This document shows, piece after piece, positions 10,434 through 17,734 of a stretch of 27,561 nucleotides of DNA. The stretch lies in assembly GCA_030642635.1 (NCBI GenBank), contig DAOWNK010000009.1, forward strand, positions 1 through 27,561, in the 5' to 3' direction. Each line of letters opens with the position of its first letter. The first letter of the stretch is position 1. The notes under the pieces are model-generated. The model saw nothing but the letters and a program-made list of their open reading frames with translations, made no database searches and had not been told where the DNA came from. The stretch comes from Pirellulales bacterium. GTDB lineage: Bacteria; Planctomycetota; Planctomycetia; Pirellulales; Thermoguttaceae. The translations under genes and the position numbers were made by a program.

Positions 10434-12185
10434 TCAATCGCTCACCGGCACCGGACCGGCCAGCAGGGCGTACTGGTCCATGGGCGAGGTGTCGCCGGCG
10501 AGAATCTGTCGGCAGTTCATCTGCAACACCGGCATCCGGCTGGTGATGAACCGCCGGGCGACGCTCTTCTTCCGCTCGTCTGCAGCGCCTTGGCCCAGGA
10601 ACAGATGGCCGACGATTATTGTAATGGCGGAATCGACCAGCCGTCGGCCGGACAAATCCAGATACGATGCGCCTTGGGCCTTGACGAACTCGACCGCTTC
10701 GAGTATCTGTCGCTTGCCGTCGAGCAATAGTTCTTTGAGTTCGTTCAGTTCGGAATCGTCGTATTGTTTGTTGTCGTACTCGGCGGTCCACGTCTCGAAC
10801 GTGCCGGATGATACGCCGCGCACGGCTGCCACTACCTGCAACTGGCTGGTGCCCTCGTATATTGTGGTGATCCGTGCGTCGCGCAGGTAGCGTTCCGCGG
10901 CGTAGTCTTTCATGTAGCCCGAGCCGCCCAGCACCTGGACGGCGGTGTCGGCCACCGTACAGGCCATCTCCGAGGCGTACTACTTGCTCATCGGCGTGAG
11001 CATGGCGTTCAGTCGTTTCAGCGACCGCGCGAGTTGCTTGCGGCGTTTCTTCTCGTCCTTGTCGATGTCTTTCGACCACTCCATTATGCGGAGGTTGTTG
11101 CGCTCGTGGTCGCACACACGGCTGGTTTCGTACGTGAGCGCCCGAGCCGCCTCGACGTGAATCGCCATGTCGGTGACCATCTCGGCCACGGCCGGCAGCC
11201 GCTTGATCGGGCCGCCGAACTGGCATCGGGTGTGTGCGTAGGTCCGTGCCAGCCGATACGCCGCCTCGGCCACTCCCAGCGACTGCGAGGCGATGCCCAC
11301 CCTGGCGCCGTTCATTAGCGCCAGCACGTAGGTGATCAGACCCCTCTGCCGCTCGCCGACCAGTTTGGCGGGCGTGTCGGTGTAGACCAGCTCGCAGGTG
11401 GGCGAGCCGTGGATACCCAGCTTGCTCTCGAGGTGCCGCACCTTTACTTTCTCGGATCGCTCTGAGATGAACAGGCTCAGGCCCCGGCCGTCGGCGATGT
11501 CCGGCTCGCTGCGCGCCAGGGTAAGCAGTATCTCGCCGCAGCCGTTGGTGATGAACCGCTTTACACCGTTCAAGCACCAGTTACCCTGTTCGTCTTGGGT
11601 GGCTCGCAGCCGCACGGCCTGCAAGTCGCTGCCGGCGTCCGGCTCGGTCAGCACCATCGCGCCGGTCACCTCGCCGCGAGCGAATCGCGGCAGAACCTCG
11701 TCCTTGATCTCCTCGCAGGCGAAGGCGTTTACCGTCTCGGCAATGCCTTGCAGCCCGAACATGTTCATAAACGAGCAGTCCGCCCGGCTGATGATCTCTG
11801 TGGCCATAGTGTAGATCAGGTTCGGGCAGTTCAGTCCTCCGTACTTATAGGGCAGCGTAAAGCCCATCATGTCGGCCTGAGTGAGCCGGTCGAGATTTTT
11901 TTGCACCAGCGGGTGCAGCGTAACCGTGCCGTCCTGGTTAAGCGTGTTCCCCTCGGCGTCGACCTGTTCGGCATTCGGCGCGATCATATCGCCCGCCACC
12001 TGGCCGACGATTTCGAGAATTCGCCGGTAGTTATCGACCGTATCGGCCTCGTCGGCCGGGGCGTAATCGCATGCACCGTCGTCGGCGTGTACGAACTCGT
12101 CCTCTTGAATCCGGGCCAACTCGGCCAGGTCGATGTGATTAAAGAGGAATTGTATGTCTGCGTTATCGGTAAAGAAATTCGCCAC
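10434..12185 (-). pseudogene. Long acyl-CoA dehydrogenase interrupted by one in-frame TAG
   Basis: A FAD-dependent acyl-CoA dehydrogenase that would oxidise acyl-CoA to enoyl-CoA and pass electrons to ETF. Reading through TAG at 10982-10980 gives about 583 codons, matching the ~580-600-aa subgroup with an extra C-terminal domain. The upstream part (12185-10980, 401 aa) contains the MVLTEPDAGSDL and GVKRFITNG substrate/FAD regions. The downstream part (from 10979) contains VLGGSGYMKDYAAERYLRDARI and the IYEGTSQLQ motif with the probable catalytic Glu. The stop falls in PMSK-stop-YASE, where relatives as I recall them have KYYASE, so a Tyr codon changing to TAG by one base explains it. The start is GTG 12185 with GGAG eight bases upstream. 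A truncated product would lack the catalytic base. A sequencing error or true readthrough is possible. Confidence 0.85.
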
Positions 12186-12238
12186 TGGAAAGCTCCAAGA
12201 TATTTTCGATTGGTTGCCAAACCGCTTGCAGCCGGATA

Positions 12239-12643
12239 CTATCCGCTACATTTTTTCAATTCGGGAAGCAGAACTGCGGCAAACTGCTCCGCAATAGATT
12301 TCATTTCACTCATTTCATCGGATTCAATTTCCCGCCAATCGTCTGGGTAACGTGACCACACAGCGTGACTTGTCAATAAATCTGCAGCATCTTTCAGTTT
12401 GGAGAGACTTGGTTCTTTGGTCGCGGCAATCTGAACCAATCGTTTTAAATCATGAGTCCTCGGTGCTTCGATGGCATACAATGTCAAAAATCCTTTTAGG
12501 AGCTTTTCCACGTATTGTTGACAGTGAAAACAGACACTATCCCTTGGACAGTCTTCATGACCGGACAAAAGCACAACCGTCGCCCAATCGCTCTCTGCCT
12601 TGGAAAGCCACTGGCTTGCAGCCTCTCGCTGCTCATTGCTCAT
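12239..12643 (-). CDS. HEPN-domain protein, partner of the MNT gene
   Basis: A 134-aa helical HEPN-domain protein. The start ATG 12643 overlaps the end of the upstream nucleotidyltransferase gene by 11 bp, a typical HEPN/MNT arrangement. The segment FHCQQYVEKLLKGFLTLYAIEAPRTHDL matches the conserved HEPN core (aromatic/His-Q-Q-x-x-E-K-x-L-K, then T-H-D-L). I do not see an RX4-6H RNase motif at its usual C-terminal position, so RNase activity is uncertain. The pair sits between etfA2 and the acyl-CoA dehydrogenase gene on the same strand, apparently inserted into the operon. Confidence 0.8.
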   Translation of the reverse strand: MSNEQREAASQWLSKAESDWATVVLLSGHEDCPRDSVCFHCQQYVEKLLKGFLTLYAIEAPRTHDLKRLVQIAATKEPSLSKLKDAADLLTSHAVWSRYPDDWREIESDEMSEMKSIAEQFAAVLLPELKKCSG

Positions 12644-12947
12644 AAAGCACCTTTCCGTATCTTTCCGCAAAATAGACGATATGGTTGACGACGTTCCGCC
12701 AACGATAATACTCTTCAGGCGTCTTCCAAATCACATCGAACGACGCCGGATAATCGGCCAGCAGTCGACGAACTACCGGAAACCTCTCGCGCAACGGCAA
12801 ATCAGCCGCGGCCACTATCAACAAGTCCACATCGCTTTGCTCGGTAGCTTCATCGTGCGCATAACTACCAAATAAAATGATCTTCTCCGGACCGAATCGC
12901 TCGACGATTCGATCCACGATCTCTTCTAGCACATCGGTCCCGATCAT
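12633..12947 (-). CDS. MNT-type minimal nucleotidyltransferase
   Basis: A 104-aa nucleotidyltransferase-fold protein with the GSYAHDEATEQSDVDLLIV motif (GS-x-DxD active site) and a further Asp in SFDVIW. In HEPN/MNT toxin-antitoxin systems such proteins nucleotidylate the HEPN toxin and act as its antitoxin. The stop codon overlaps the HEPN start. The length fits the family. The cellular target cannot be read from the sequence. Confidence 0.85.
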   Translation of the reverse strand: MIGTDVLEEIVDRIVERFGPEKIILFGSYAHDEATEQSDVDLLIVAAADLPLRERFPVVRRLLADYPASFDVIWKTPEEYYRWRNVVNHIVYFAERYGKVLYEQ

Positions 12948-12965
12948 AAATTCACCTTGCTGCTA

Positions 12966-13017
12966 AGCCGCAAGCGGCTGTGCACATGCTACGCGCCGTG
13001 CAAGCACGGCGGCTAAA
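12966..13017. repeat. GTTTAGCC hairpin repeat, copy 2, with adjacent palindrome
   Basis: 12991-13017 is the exact reverse complement of the 27-nt core at 10290-10316. Next to it, AGCCGC-AA-GCGGCT (12966-12979) is a separate perfect palindrome. Between this and the etfA2 stop codon lies a C-rich run of CCCCAGTCCCCAGT repeats. The whole 111-bp gap is repeat-derived. Confidence 0.8.
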
Positions 13018-13058
13018 TGGGGACGTGTTCCAAAACCCCAGTCCCCAGTCCCCAGCCC

Positions 13059-14087
13059 CTAGCTCCCCTGTTTAATCGCCTTTATCATCATCGGGATCAC
13101 TGCCTTGAAATCGCCCACTATACCGTAGTGGGCAACCGAAAAGATCGGCGCCTCCGGATCGGTATTGATTGCGATGATCTTGGCCGATTCCTCCATGCCG
13201 GCACGGTGCTGGATTGCGCCGCTTATGCCCACGGCAATGTACAGCGCCGGGCGGACCGTAGTGCCCGTCTGGCCGATCTGGTGCTCTTTGCCGATCAGTC
13301 CGCCGTCTACCGCCGCCCGGCTTGCGCCGACCGCACCGCCGATCACCCCGGCAAGCTGCTGGACCAATTGGAAGTTCTCCTTGCTTCCGACACCGCCGCC
13401 GCCGGCCACTATCACCCTGGCGCCCTTCAGGTTCACCGTGCGAGGCTCGATATGCCGCTCGATCAGCTTCAAAGCCAGGGCGGTCTGGTCGATCTCGACC
13501 TGCTCGTTTATAACGTTCCCGGTCCGTTTTGCGTCCGGTTCCTTTAGCGGCATCACGCCTTCGCGCACGGTGGCCATCTGCGGCCAGCGGTCGAAGTTGA
13601 CGATCGTGGCGATGATATTCCCGCCGAACGCCGGCCGGATTTGCAGCATCAGATTCTTGTGAGCCGTTTTCGTCTTCGGGTCGGTAACGTCGCTGATTTC
13701 CAGGTCGGTGCAGTCGGCGGTCAGTCCTGCCCGCATTGTCGAGGCCACATGGGGCGCAAGGTCGCGGCCGATCGGCGTGGCGCCGTAGACGACTATCTGC
13801 GGACGGTGTTTTTCGATCAACGAGCAGAGCACCTGCGCGTACGAGCCGGTCTGATAATGCCCCAGACGCTCGTCGCCGACCACGTATACATTGTCGGCCC
13901 CGTGGGCGATCAACTCATCGGCCAATCCGCCGACGTTTTTGCCCGGCAACACGGCGGCGGCCTTCACGCCAAGCCGGTCGGCCAACTCACGTGCCCTACC
14001 GCACAACTCTAATGACACGTCGTGCAGCGAGCCGTCTTCCTGTTCCGCAAATACCCAAACTTCGCCCTGTCGGTTCGGTTCGATCAT
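13059..14087 (-). CDS. Electron transfer flavoprotein alpha subunit, second copy
   Basis: A 342-aa EtfA-type protein. The N-terminal domain begins GEVWVFAEQEDGSLHDVSLELCGRARELA. The C-terminal FAD-binding domain shows VAGGGGVGSKENFQLVQQLA, the GQTGTTVRPALYIAVGISGAIQH segment, and AINTDPEAPIFSVAHYGIVGD, all typical of ETF alpha. It starts two bases after the mvhG-like stop codon, so the genes are translationally linked. No EtfB gene is adjacent; the only EtfB in view (20968-21741) is paired with the first EtfA. It may share that EtfB, use a distant one, or have a special role with the HdrA/MvhD/MvhG module. Confidence 0.93.
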   Translation of the reverse strand: MIEPNRQGEVWVFAEQEDGSLHDVSLELCGRARELADRLGVKAAAVLPGKNVGGLADELIAHGADNVYVVGDERLGHYQTGSYAQVLCSLIEKHRPQIVVYGATPIGRDLAPHVASTMRAGLTADCTDLEISDVTDPKTKTAHKNLMLQIRPAFGGNIIATIVNFDRWPQMATVREGVMPLKEPDAKRTGNVINEQVEIDQTALALKLIERHIEPRTVNLKGARVIVAGGGGVGSKENFQLVQQLAGVIGGAVGASRAAVDGGLIGKEHQIGQTGTTVRPALYIAVGISGAIQHRAGMEESAKIIAINTDPEAPIFSVAHYGIVGDFKAVIPMMIKAIKQGS

Positions 14088-14089
14088 GC

Positions 14090-15079
14090 TTAATCTTTAT
14101 GTGAAGTGTGTAATTTTTTGCGACGCAGCAAGCTGCCGGCCAGGCTGAAGCGATAAAAACTGCCTACTGGGTCCGGTATCCCCTCGCTGATAATCCGGTT
14201 GATCTCGTCCGGGTCTTCGCTGTCGATTACCGATGCCAAGGCGCTTATCATCCGGGCGCCGTAGTCTTGCACGCCGTCGTTCGGCCCGTGGCAGCCGATG
14301 CACGGCGAGTTGACCTGCGGGCAAAGTGCGCCGCAGCCGGCCCGGGTCGCTATACCGTTGCATAGTATCCCCTGCTCCAACAGGCACACGTCCGGGTCGG
14401 GCTTGATCTGCCATGTGCGGTAGAATTTTTTGATTTTCTTTTCGGTCCGAGTCCGCGGGCACTCGTCGCAGACCGTGGTGTTCGGGCCAATCACCGAGCC
14501 GGGCGGCGGCAGCGTGCCCTCCAACACCGCGGTCAGCGCCTTCCAAATATTCTCAGGCTCCGGCGGACAGCCCGGCAGGTAGTAATCCACCTCGACCGTT
14601 TGGGCCAGCGTTTTCAGCGTATCGTAGAATACCGGCAGGTATAGCGTGCCCTCGGGCATCTCGGTCTCGTGCTGCGGCCGCAGATCGTCGGGGTTTTCCG
14701 GATACGTCGCCGAGCCTTCCTTGTAAACCGTATCGAAAATCTCTTGCCGGTTGTTCATATTGGCCAGGCCCGGGATGCAGCCCTCTATGGCACAGGAGCC
14801 GAACGCAACGAGCACCTTCGACTTTTGCCGCAACAGCCGTGCCATGTATTCCTGCTCGCTGGTGCGGATGCCGCCGTTGAACAGGCACAGGTCGATCTCG
14901 CCGTCGGAGAGTTTCTCGATGTCTCGGACCTTGCCGTCGGTGGCACACGGCCACATGATGATATCGAACGCGGCAGCCACGTCGAGTATCTTCGTGTCGA
15001 TCCCAAGCGTGTTGATATCGCACCCGCCGCATGATGCGGCCCAATAGACGGCCAGCTTGCCCTTTTGATTTTCGCTCAT
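14090..15079 (-). CDS. MvhG/FrhG-like iron-sulfur subunit (hydrogenase small-subunit family)
   Basis: A 329-aa protein of the family that includes the small, electron-relay subunit of F420-reducing and methyl-viologen-reducing hydrogenases. Cluster-binding motifs are visible: AASCGGCD near the N-terminus, FGSCAIEGCIPG, LPGCPPEPENIW, then Cys-rich CDECPRTRTEKKI and a C-terminal stretch with CGALCP and CIGCHGP. The start ATG 15079 overlaps the mvhD stop as ATGA. No large subunit (MvhA/FrhA) is encoded in the window, so hydrogen activation is not supported; it probably relays electrons between MvhD/HdrA and another donor. The downstream neighbour is the second etfA. Confidence 0.9.
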   Translation of the reverse strand: MSENQKGKLAVYWAASCGGCDINTLGIDTKILDVAAAFDIIMWPCATDGKVRDIEKLSDGEIDLCLFNGGIRTSEQEYMARLLRQKSKVLVAFGSCAIEGCIPGLANMNNRQEIFDTVYKEGSATYPENPDDLRPQHETEMPEGTLYLPVFYDTLKTLAQTVEVDYYLPGCPPEPENIWKALTAVLEGTLPPPGSVIGPNTTVCDECPRTRTEKKIKKFYRTWQIKPDPDVCLLEQGILCNGIATRAGCGALCPQVNSPCIGCHGPNDGVQDYGARMISALASVIDSEDPDEINRIISEGIPDPVGSFYRFSLAGSLLRRKKLHTSHKD

Positions 15080-15573
15080 AGCGGCACCTCCATAGCCTCT
15101 TCGTGCTCCTTGGCGATGTCTTCGAGCGCTTCGAGCCGCCGGCCGTTCTCGTCCCAGTTTTTCGACCAATTAAGCGGCCCCAGTTCGCGGACTTCTGCCG
15201 ATAGTTCGTCGATGGCATCGGCAAGCCGCTGGCCCTCGGCGGCGGATGCCCAGACCAGTTTGACCCGTTCCGGCTCAATGCCGAACTGCGGCAACGTGTG
15301 CTGGATCATCGAGTAGCGGCGCATCGTCTTGTAGTTCTGATTCTGGTAGTGGCAGTCGCCCGGATGACAGCCGGCGATCAGCACCGCATCGGCACCCAGC
15401 GAAAACGCCTTGAGCAGAAAACTCGGGTCCACCCGCCCACTGCACATTACACGGATGATCCGCACGTTCGGGGCGTACTTCATCCGGGCGGTTCCGGCCA
15501 GGTCGGACGCCGTGTAGCTGCACCAATTGCACAGAAACCCGACGATCTTCGGTTCAAACGTGTTCTCACTCAT
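15076..15573 (-). CDS. mvhD: MvhD/FrhD-type iron-sulfur subunit
   Basis: A 165-aa protein of the MvhD (hydrogenase delta) family, which carries an Fe-S cluster and links HdrA to its electron-donating partner. Conserved elements are FLCNWCSYTASDLAG, MKYAPNVRIIRVMCSGRVDPSF and AGCHPGDCHYQNQN, together holding the ligand cysteines. The C-terminal extension after about residue 135 is charged and helical. It overlaps the mvhG-like gene by four bases and lies 147 bp after hdrA, with a paired-hairpin repeat in that gap. The family is very clear; its partner here is inferred to be the adjacent HdrA. Confidence 0.95.
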   Translation of the reverse strand: MSENTFEPKIVGFLCNWCSYTASDLAGTARMKYAPNVRIIRVMCSGRVDPSFLLKAFSLGADAVLIAGCHPGDCHYQNQNYKTMRRYSMIQHTLPQFGIEPERVKLVWASAAEGQRLADAIDELSAEVRELGPLNWSKNWDENGRRLEALEDIAKEHEEAMEVPL

Positions 15574-15590
15574 AGTTGCTCCTGGGTTGC

Positions 15591-15668
15591 AAAGCCGCGA
15601 CCAGTGGTCGCGGATGGCTGGATTATCGGCTCATCGTCGGGCAGTCCGCGACCGCTGGTCGCGGCTTT
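15591..15668. repeat. Paired-hairpin repeat between hdrA and mvhD
   Basis: Two 24-nt arms, 15591-15614 and 15645-15668, are reverse complements with one mismatch. Each arm contains its own hairpin built on CCGCGACC/GGTCGCGG. The spacer is 30 nt. It lies inside the operon and could modulate mRNA processing or stability between hdrA and mvhD. Confidence 0.8.
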
Positions 15669-15720
15669 ACACCGAAATTTGGCGGCGTAATTACCGGATA
15701 CACCCAAATGGACGGTTACT

Positions 15721-17733
15721 CTACACCCCTGCCGGCGCGGCGTCGAACAAAGCACCCTCTATTTCAGCAAAGATTTGGGCATTTGTAAAGTGGACGCCTG
15801 TGATGGCCTGCGCCGGGCAGGCGGCCACGCATGTGCCGCAACCTTTGCACAGTTCGGGAATTACCCGGCTCACTTCTTTTTCCTCGTCGTACTCGATCGC
15901 GTCGTACGGGCAGAGGTTATTGCATATCTTGCAGCCGGAGCACGCCTCCTCGTCGATTTCGGCCGTGTTCGGCTCCAACTCGATATAGCCCCGGTCGATC
16001 AGCGCCATGGCCTTGGCGGCGGCAGCAGAGGCCTGGGCCACGGTGTCCGGGATGTCCTTTACGCCCTGGCAGACGCCGGCCAGGAACACACCGTCGTTGG
16101 CCGTGTTCACCGGCGCCAGCTTCGGGTGCTTCTCAAGGAAGAACCCATCGGCGGAGCATGACATGCCGAACATACGACGCACCTGGTCCACGTCCGGCTG
16201 CGGCTCCAAGGCGACCGCCAGGATGACCATGTCGACCTCGATGTTGCGTATCTCGCCCAGCAACGTGTCGTCTACCTTAACGGTCATCAGGTTGGACGGC
16301 TCGCCGTTGTTGGAGGGCGCCGAGTCGATCTCGCCCACTTTGCCGCGAATGAAGTGAACGCCTTCATTCTGCACACGATTATAAAACTCTTCAAAACCCT
16401 TGCCCGAGGTGCGCATGTCGATGTAGAAATTGAATATCTCCGCGTCGGTCTTTTCTTTGACCAGGTGTGCGAGTTTCAGCGAGTACATGCAGCAAACCTT
16501 CGAGCAGTAGGCGTGGTAGTTTTTATCCCGGCTGCCCACGCAGTGTACAATTCCCACGCGCTTCGGCACTGAGCCGTCGTGCAGTGTCAGCTTTCCGCCG
16601 GTCGGGCCGGCGGCGTTCACCAGCCGCTCGATCTCCAGGCTGGTGTAGACGTTCGGCAGCACGCCGTATCCGTAGTACGGCATGACCGAGGGGTCGAACG
16701 TCTTAAACCCGGTGGCTACGATAATGGCCCCGACCTCGAACTGCTCGACGGTGTCTTCCTGCTCCAGTTCGATGGCGTTGCGATCTCCGCACGCCTCCAC
16801 GCAACTCTGCTTGCACTTGCCCTTGGTAAGCTGTAGGCAGGTTTTCGGATCGATCACCGGCACCGGCGGCACCGCCTGGGGGAACGGCACGTAGATCGGC
16901 TTGCGCAACGCCAGACCCTGGTCGTACTCGTTCGGGAACTTCGGCTTGCGAAACACGCAGGCGTCGATGCACTGCATACAGCCGACACATAGGTCCTCGT
17001 TAACGTAGCGTGCCTTGCGGCGGACCCGGACCTTGTACTTGCCGACCGCCCCGTCGACCGACTCGACTTCGCTGTAGGTCATCAGCTTGATCTTCGGCTC
17101 GTCCTTCACTGCGGTCATCTTCGGCGTGAGTATACACGCGGCGCAGTCGAGCGTTGGAAAGGTCTTGTCGAACATCGACATGTGCCCGCCGATCGACGGC
17201 TCGCGCTCGACCAGGATTACTTCTTTGTCGGCCTCGGCCAAGGTAAGCGCGGCCTCGATGCCCGCTATCCCGCCGCCGACGATCATCACGCGCGGTGTGA
17301 TAGCGACCGAACGGCGTTCCAGCGGCTTGTGTTCGTTTACCCGATGCACGGCGGCGGCCACGTGCGCCTCGGCCTTCTGCAGTGCACCGGACGAATCGTC
17401 TGTCACCCAGGCGACCTGCTCGCGGATGTTCGCCATCTGCACCAGGAACGGATTCAGCCCGGCCATCTCGGCCGCCTTGCGGAACGTCGCCTCGTGCAGC
17501 AGCGGCGAACAGGCGGCAACCACCACGCGGTCCAGCTCGTGCTCGGCAATGTCTTTTTTAATCAAGTCCTGCCCGGGGTCGGAGCACATGTACTTGTACT
17601 CGCGTGCAAGGACCACGTGCGGCAGGCCCTTGGCGAACTCCGCCAGCGCATGCACGTCGATCACCGATGAGATATTCGTACCGCAATGGCAGATGTATAC
17701 GCCGATTTTGGATTCTTTTTCGTGTGCGGTCAT
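15721..17733 (-). CDS. hdrA: Heterodisulfide reductase subunit A-like flavoprotein
   Basis: HdrA carries the FAD that performs flavin-based electron bifurcation in heterodisulfide-reductase-type complexes. The 670-aa product shows an N-terminal YICHCGTNI region, the FAD dinucleotide-binding motif IVGGGIAGIEAALTLA (151-166) followed by VEREPSIGGHMSMFDKTFPTLDCAACI, and a CVGCMQCIDAC cluster motif in the middle. Two [4Fe-4S] ferredoxin motifs lie near the C-terminus (about 598-639: CSGCKICNNLCP and CKGCGTCVAACP). The ATG at 17733 is chosen over the longer frame because GGAGG lies just upstream inside the end of the previous gene; the stop and start are two bases apart. Separate HdrB and HdrC genes are absent; HdrD-like proteins in the same operon would take that place. 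Confidence 0.95.
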   Translation of the reverse strand: MTAHEKESKIGVYICHCGTNISSVIDVHALAEFAKGLPHVVLAREYKYMCSDPGQDLIKKDIAEHELDRVVVAACSPLLHEATFRKAAEMAGLNPFLVQMANIREQVAWVTDDSSGALQKAEAHVAAAVHRVNEHKPLERRSVAITPRVMIVGGGIAGIEAALTLAEADKEVILVEREPSIGGHMSMFDKTFPTLDCAACILTPKMTAVKDEPKIKLMTYSEVESVDGAVGKYKVRVRRKARYVNEDLCVGCMQCIDACVFRKPKFPNEYDQGLALRKPIYVPFPQAVPPVPVIDPKTCLQLTKGKCKQSCVEACGDRNAIELEQEDTVEQFEVGAIIVATGFKTFDPSVMPYYGYGVLPNVYTSLEIERLVNAAGPTGGKLTLHDGSVPKRVGIVHCVGSRDKNYHAYCSKVCCMYSLKLAHLVKEKTDAEIFNFYIDMRTSGKGFEEFYNRVQNEGVHFIRGKVGEIDSAPSNNGEPSNLMTVKVDDTLLGEIRNIEVDMVILAVALEPQPDVDQVRRMFGMSCSADGFFLEKHPKLAPVNTANDGVFLAGVCQGVKDIPDTVAQASAAAAKAMALIDRGYIELEPNTAEIDEEACSGCKICNNLCPYDAIEYDEEKEVSRVIPELCKGCGTCVAACPAQAITGVHFTNAQIFAEIEGALFDAAPAGV

Positions 17734-17734
17734 G

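Noticed and set aside
10980..10982. TAG as a reassigned (pyrrolysine or other) sense codon
   Set aside because: At least ten other genes here end in TAG at the expected place (prc, metK, the Phd gene, the HEPN gene, both etfA, hdrA, the small gene at 23048, the protease, the LacI gene), so general reassignment is unlikely. Local readthrough remains possible.
10240..11577. 445-codon minus-strand open frame
   Set aside because: It overlaps the acyl-CoA dehydrogenase in another frame and reads as Arg/Gly-rich shadow sequence.
14090..15079. Genuine NiFe hydrogenase small subunit
   Set aside because: No large subunit with the NiFe-binding CxxC motifs is encoded nearby, so only membership of the small-subunit family is claimed.
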